From a virus: a stretch of 51,755 nt of DNA. The DNA is taken from positions 1 through 51,755 of IMG/VR virus record IMGVR_UViG_3300042434_000548. The stretch is one strand, 5' to 3'. The position numbers and the translations under genes were made by a program. The notes under the pieces are model-generated. The model had not been told where the DNA came from, searched no databases, and worked only from the letters and a program-made list of their open reading frames with translations. Below, piece after piece: positions 48,501 to 51,755 of this stretch (within the stretch, counting starts at the first letter, position 1; every line of letters starts with the position of its first letter).

Positions 48501-50399
48501 GAACGTGCTTTGCAGGATGCGTCGTGGGCTGTCGCTGACGCGCGCGATGCCGTAGTGGATGCCGAGAAGCGGCTAGAGGAAGCGCGCAAGGAAGGCAACG
48601 CGCGCGAGATCGCTAGGGCAGAGCGTGATCTAGCACGGGCACGCCGTGACGTTACTGACGCTACCTCTGCTTTGCGTGACGCACAGGCAGGGCTAGACCT
48701 CGCGAAGTATATTGCGCAGAACAAGCAGGCTGTTAAGGCGCTTGAGCGTTTGGGTAAGCAGTTCGATTACATCGTCGCGAAGATGGAGGAAGTGTCCGGG
48801 GCGCTTACCGAATTGCAGGACTTGACCGCGAAGCCGTTTGGTCAGTCGTCGCAGGTTGCTCGCATGTTCGGTAGCGATACCGATATCGACGGCGTTATCA
48901 GCGGCTACATGCAGTTGCGTGATGTAGTTACTGAGGCGTTCGGGGTGTTGACTGATCCTAAGATTGTCGGCGCTGCTGCTGCTAACGCTAACCGTGATCA
49001 GATGAACGCGACGTTGGGGCAGTTGGAAACACTTACCGCTGAAGCGGTGCAGTTGCGTGAGAGGTATCAGGCGAACCTTGAGCGCATCACGAAACTGGAA
49101 GAGGATTACCAAAAGCAAGTTGAGTCGATTAACGCACGGTACGACGGGTTGGAGGCGGCGGGTAAGGCAAATCTTGCCGCTTTGGAAGAGCGTCTACGCG
49201 GGGTTACCGCTGAGTACGAACGCGAGAACAGCGCCCTGCTGAGTCTCGTTAACGCACGGGATCAGTTCCTCACCCGTTTGGGCGACAGCACCCGCAACTT
49301 CATTAACAACCTGTCGTTCCCGCCCCCAACTACGCGCACGGTGCGTGAGGCGCGCAGGCTTGCTAACGGAATCCTTGTCACGATAGACCGTGAAATTACT
49401 GAGGGCGGCGATTCATCTAGCATCCGTACCGCTCTTGAGCAAAGACTGAACGAATTGCGGTCGTTCTCCGCGAACATTAAGTCCCTGATTCAGCGTGGGC
49501 TTGATCCTGCGCTGGTTCAGGACTTTGTTTCTGCTGGCGTGTCGGGTGCGGGGGATGCGGTTGCGCAACTGGCTAAGGGCACAGATGAGGAACTGCGCGC
49601 GGTTAACGCGGTTCAGTCTGCGTTGGGGCAAGAGATCGCAGATTTCGGTGCTTACGCTGAACAGCAATGGTTCGCTGCGGGGATCGCTCAGCAGGAAGCG
49701 ATTGTTGCTCCGTTGCAGGCGCAAAAGGATGCGCTTGCTCAGTCTGTCGCGGATGCTAAGGCTGCGTTGGATCAGTTGGCAGCGCAACGTCAGGCGGCGT
49801 TGGATAAGGCGCGTTCCACGTTTGAGGCTGAGAAAGCAAAGATCGAAGCGGATAATGCGGCGCTGATTGTTCGCATGGATCGAATTGCGGCGCAGATCGA
49901 AGGAATCATTGCCACGCTTGCCGCATCATTGCCACCCCGAACGGTGCAGGCAGGGCAGGACGCTATGCAGGCGTTGCTTGACGGGTTCCGCAGGAAGTAT
50001 CCGCAGATTGCGCGTGACCTTGGCAAACTTATGGATGCTCTCGCGGCGTCGCTGAACCGCACGATCACGCTCACGGTTCGCACGGTGTATGAGGCAGCCG
50101 GGAGTATGCCTAGGCGCGCGATGGGTGGACCCGTTCAGGCACGCACCGCGTACCTCGTGGGCGAGCGTGGACCGGAAGTGTTCGTGCCTTACGGCAACGG
50201 CAACATTATTCCTAATCACAACCTAGGTTCTGTGCCGTCTATGGGTGCGCGTGGCGTGAGCGGCGCTGGCGCGGTCATTAACATTCAGGTGAACGCGGGT
50301 ATGGGTGCTGACGGTGGGGAGATTGGGCGTCAGGTTGTGGATTCGTTGCGCCAGTACGAACGCCGTAACGGTCCTATCCCGATAAAGGTGGCGGGATGA
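45501..50399 (+). CDS. Tail tape measure protein
   Basis: A 1632-residue protein with GTG start. Residues about 60-420 match the TP901-type tape measure core (TPAQISGGGLAATMALAATE, GDSTEALSQRM). Hydrophobic stretches lie near 400-520, long helical coiled-coil parts near 980-1120 and 1200-1480, and the end has AYLVGERGPEVFVPY, common to tape measures. At about 1.5 angstrom per residue the tail would be near 245 nm. It overlaps the next gene by ATGA. Confidence 0.9.
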   Translation: MAVANVVAKFEADISDVQAKMAMLRSSFAQAGDSTEALSQRMVMLGNTVSNVGKQMTLGITAPLAALGVIAIKTQKDFEVSMNTLGVVSGAAAAEVQALSDYAMKMGADTVYSAGEAANAMVDLAKSGFTPAQISGGGLAATMALAATEGMALTDAAVTVANAMATFGLEANQASSIADALAGGANASTASVESLTSALRQVGPGAVNAGMSLQETVATLAAFDAAGIKGSDAGTSLKTMLMRLVPTSQEAADSMRQLGIDFTNADGSFKSITEIAQILQNRLGGLSEAQRVQALTTIFGADATRAATVLMTEGASGLQTYIDGTNQLGAAQELANARMKGTAGTLEQLKGSLETAALVIGENLAPTFQVLANLVKSVTDAFLTLPKPLQQITVAAGAVAAAMGPILWVGGKILVLMASMSKAFVAARVSITLAFRQIAAGAKATQIQIQTSMIAARTSMGALVAGARAAGAGFVATFRTMTGAIRGFMAALGPVGIAIIGASVAYEVFVGAQQEAEDKVNSLTDAMKEQNAVMGEAVALQLAQDLQELAYGFAENTKFVDDLAALGLTLDEVIMALMQGGDAMQQLTTRVNEAAAGNDKLRMAAGNVIGTLAMENESVNQARAQYESYNTAKALAAQVTGQVADATTGLTSATVSAAIAAGEAIAPTQGLTSSMTDLGTAVGETATEIDIMRQEYNEWISVTGQIAAVDTAAASIDNLGAASVEFGTNLMGQTPKARDFRGEVVKAFEDSAAAAASLSDDLPTQRAIFTGELIKIVAALRASGVKPADIEAFLGAMEGLPASVSDIMRGAAKAVGDTDFKTEIEKAFKKSVKAGAPMTADTMAELAKGASKSAKEELGLTLEPELASIIKSGTTALRPTAFNNGQQVGTSIGSGTANGILSSSPTVVAAIERVIENAHTAAKAKAESTSPSKLFARFGDDIGAGIAVGVARSGSRVNAVARQLVQNLMRAVNAALAPAMGPVQSAIADVFGNIPSVREAERALQDASWAVADARDAVVDAEKRLEEARKEGNAREIARAERDLARARRDVTDATSALRDAQAGLDLAKYIAQNKQAVKALERLGKQFDYIVAKMEEVSGALTELQDLTAKPFGQSSQVARMFGSDTDIDGVISGYMQLRDVVTEAFGVLTDPKIVGAAAANANRDQMNATLGQLETLTAEAVQLRERYQANLERITKLEEDYQKQVESINARYDGLEAAGKANLAALEERLRGVTAEYERENSALLSLVNARDQFLTRLGDSTRNFINNLSFPPPTTRTVREARRLANGILVTIDREITEGGDSSSIRTALEQRLNELRSFSANIKSLIQRGLDPALVQDFVSAGVSGAGDAVAQLAKGTDEELRAVNAVQSALGQEIADFGAYAEQQWFAAGIAQQEAIVAPLQAQKDALAQSVADAKAALDQLAAQRQAALDKARSTFEAEKAKIEADNAALIVRMDRIAAQIEGIIATLAASLPPRTVQAGQDAMQALLDGFRRKYPQIARDLGKLMDALAASLNRTITLTVRTVYEAAGSMPRRAMGGPVQARTAYLVGERGPEVFVPYGNGNIIPNHNLGSVPSMGARGVSGAGAVINIQVNAGMGADGGEIGRQVVDSLRQYERRNGPIPIKVAG

Positions 50400-51755
50400 C
50401 AACTAGCACGAAGGTTTTTATCTCGTTCCCGACGACTACGCCGGGGCTAGGTAATGACTTTCAGTTAGATGACACGGTGAAGGGCGTGTTGGATTCGCCG
50501 CTGTACACGTTGGGTGGCGGGTCGGAAGTTGCCGTGGATGTTACTAACGATGTGCGTTCCGTTACGGTGCGGCGTGGTAGGTCTTTCCAGTTGGAACAGT
50601 TCCAAGCGGGGCAAGCGAATGTCGTGCTGTCGAATAATGACCGCGACTTTGACCCGACGAATGGACTACAGGCGGGGACGCGCACGAACCTAGTAGTGAA
50701 TCCGTCGTTTGAGACTGGCGTGGCGGGATGGTCTGCGTCAGCGACGGCTCTCACGGTCGCAGGGGCGTCGCTTGTGCAGTCGGCTGAACGGTCCATGTTC
50801 GGGGATTACGGGGCGTCTGTGACCTCCACAGCCACGGGTGACGGCATCCACTACACGCTCACCGGGCTTGCCCCGAACACGACGTATGTTGTGTCGGCGT
50901 ACGCGTACATCTTTGCGGGTGTCGGCGTACAACTGCTTACGCGCGACAGCACTAACGGGGTGAACGGCACCACTAGCGTTACTGCTACGGCGTCGGATTG
51001 GACCCGCATCACTTCCACACTCGCGACGGGCGCGAGCGCAGCGACGGGACTGATCGCGTTTAAGTCGCTGTCTGCTGATTCTCAGTTCATGGTGGATGCT
51101 GTTGTCGCTGAGAGTGCGTCTGCTGGTTTCTACTTTGATGGTTCTGTGGCTGACGGCAGAATCGTTAACGCGAGTGCTGCGTGGACGGGGACGCCTGACG
51201 CGTCCTCATCGTCCCTAACGTATTCGATTCTAGGTACGGGCTCTCCGTACTTCCCGTCTGTGCGTCCTCGCGTGCCCCTTGCTATCACGGTCAATGGGAG
51301 CGCAGCGTTCACGGGGCGTGTGGAGGATTGGGATTTCGATTACAACGTAGCCGGGGATAGTGTCGCGGTGGCTAAGGCTGCTGACGGTTACGCTGAACTT
51401 GCGCGCACGGAAATCTTTTCTCTCACGGCTAGCGTGGAATCTTCCGGTGACCGTATCGACAGGGTGCTAGACCTTGTGGAAGTTAACTGGCCTGCGTCGC
51501 TGCGCGCTATCGACCCCGGCGAAGTAACGCTAGCGAATGCGAGTGTCAGTACATTTCCCGTGAACACGCTTGAGTATCTGCGTAAGGTAGAGCAAGCGGA
51601 GTTCGGGGCGCTGTTCATCGGCAAGGATGGGGTGCTGAACTTTAACGAACGCACATCTGACCGCACCTATACGGCGGTGCAGTTCTCCGATAATGGCGGT
51701 ATCCCGTTCACGGATATTCAGGTTGCCTACGGTACGGAGCAGATTAAAAATCGTG
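50396..51755 (+). CDS. Minor tail protein with carbohydrate-binding-like domain, 5' part (wraps to 561)
   Basis: The first 453 codons of a gene of about 597 residues that continues at base 1. Residues 1-95 resemble the N-terminal part of distal tail proteins. Residues about 99-240 look like a CBM_4_9-type carbohydrate-binding domain (NLVVNPSFETGVAGW, GIHYTLTGLAPNTTYVVSAY). The end resembles a tail hub. Only this gene separates the tape measure from the fibre, so it may combine two or more minor tail functions. It probably binds host-surface sugars. Confidence 0.82.
   Translation, partial: MTTSTKVFISFPTTTPGLGNDFQLDDTVKGVLDSPLYTLGGGSEVAVDVTNDVRSVTVRRGRSFQLEQFQAGQANVVLSNNDRDFDPTNGLQAGTRTNLVVNPSFETGVAGWSASATALTVAGASLVQSAERSMFGDYGASVTSTATGDGIHYTLTGLAPNTTYVVSAYAYIFAGVGVQLLTRDSTNGVNGTTSVTATASDWTRITSTLATGASAATGLIAFKSLSADSQFMVDAVVAESASAGFYFDGSVADGRIVNASAAWTGTPDASSSSLTYSILGTGSPYFPSVRPRVPLAITVNGSAAFTGRVEDWDFDYNVAGDSVAVAKAADGYAELARTEIFSLTASVESSGDRIDRVLDLVEVNWPASLRAIDPGEVTLANASVSTFPVNTLEYLRKVEQAEFGALFIGKDGVLNFNERTSDRTYTAVQFSDNGGIPFTDIQVAYGTEQIKNR
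51629..51755. repeat. Terminal direct repeat, right copy
   Basis: Exact copy of bases 1-127; see the left copy. It should be removed when the genome is closed, giving 51,628 bp. Confidence 0.95.

Noticed and set aside
47423-48724. 433-residue open frame on the minus strand
   Set aside because: It lies wholly inside the tape measure gene in the opposite direction, is Ala/Ser/Arg-biased as expected of a shadow frame in GC-rich DNA, and has no ribosome site or domain.

Overview
The window is one complete, circularly assembled genome of a tailed dsDNA phage with siphovirus morphology. The last 127 bases (51629-51755) repeat the first 127 exactly, and the minor tail gene that runs off the right end continues in frame at base 1. 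The genome is therefore a circle of about 51,628 bp, and the ends are an assembly cut. The host is most likely an actinobacterium. The signs are a WhiB-like protein, a GP88-family protein, an r1t-type holin, a DUF732-type lipoprotein, many GTG/TTG starts, many leaderless genes and a GC content that looks like 55-60%. I could not narrow the host further. No integrase or clear immunity repressor is visible.

Layout. The + strand tail operon starts at 43531: two tail tube paralogues, frameshifted tail chaperones, a 1632-residue tape measure, and a minor tail protein that wraps to base 561. It continues with a glycine-rich fibre (588-2192), two 2-oxoglutarate oxygenases and a DUF616-like protein. 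A minus-strand island (4208-6757) holds two glycosyltransferases, an NDP-sugar epimerase and a peptidoglycan-binding protein. Lysis follows (6819-8412), then a GP88 protein and WhiB, then the portal and a MuF-ADP-ribosyltransferase fusion (10439-13489). A second minus-strand island of small genes (13780-16428) interrupts the head genes. They resume with an XkdF-type protein, a 20-residue-repeat protein, scaffold, decoration and major capsid proteins and the head-tail connectors, then a metallophosphoesterase, a GT-B glycosyltransferase and a methyltransferase (17180-28675).

The block 28672-42927 is read leftward. It holds early genes: Rad52-type annealing protein, Cas4-like exonuclease, replication initiator, RusA, SSB, HNH and many small zinc-binding proteins. 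It also holds both terminase genes, an RmlB-like dehydratase, an exported lysozyme-like protein and a lipoprotein.

The most unusual signal is a family of eight near-identical promoters. Each has a TTGACA-like -35, exactly 17 bases, and a TTMACT-like -10. All eight spacers carry the inverted repeat CAG-N7-CTG. Four of them lead into a 42-43 base leader with a GC hairpin and an AGGGG ribosome site, three place the start codon six bases after the -10 (leaderless), and one has a start-stop codon pair there. Several also carry GGACATT-type boxes about 10 bp apart upstream of the -35. This looks like a dispersed phage regulon with one shared regulator.
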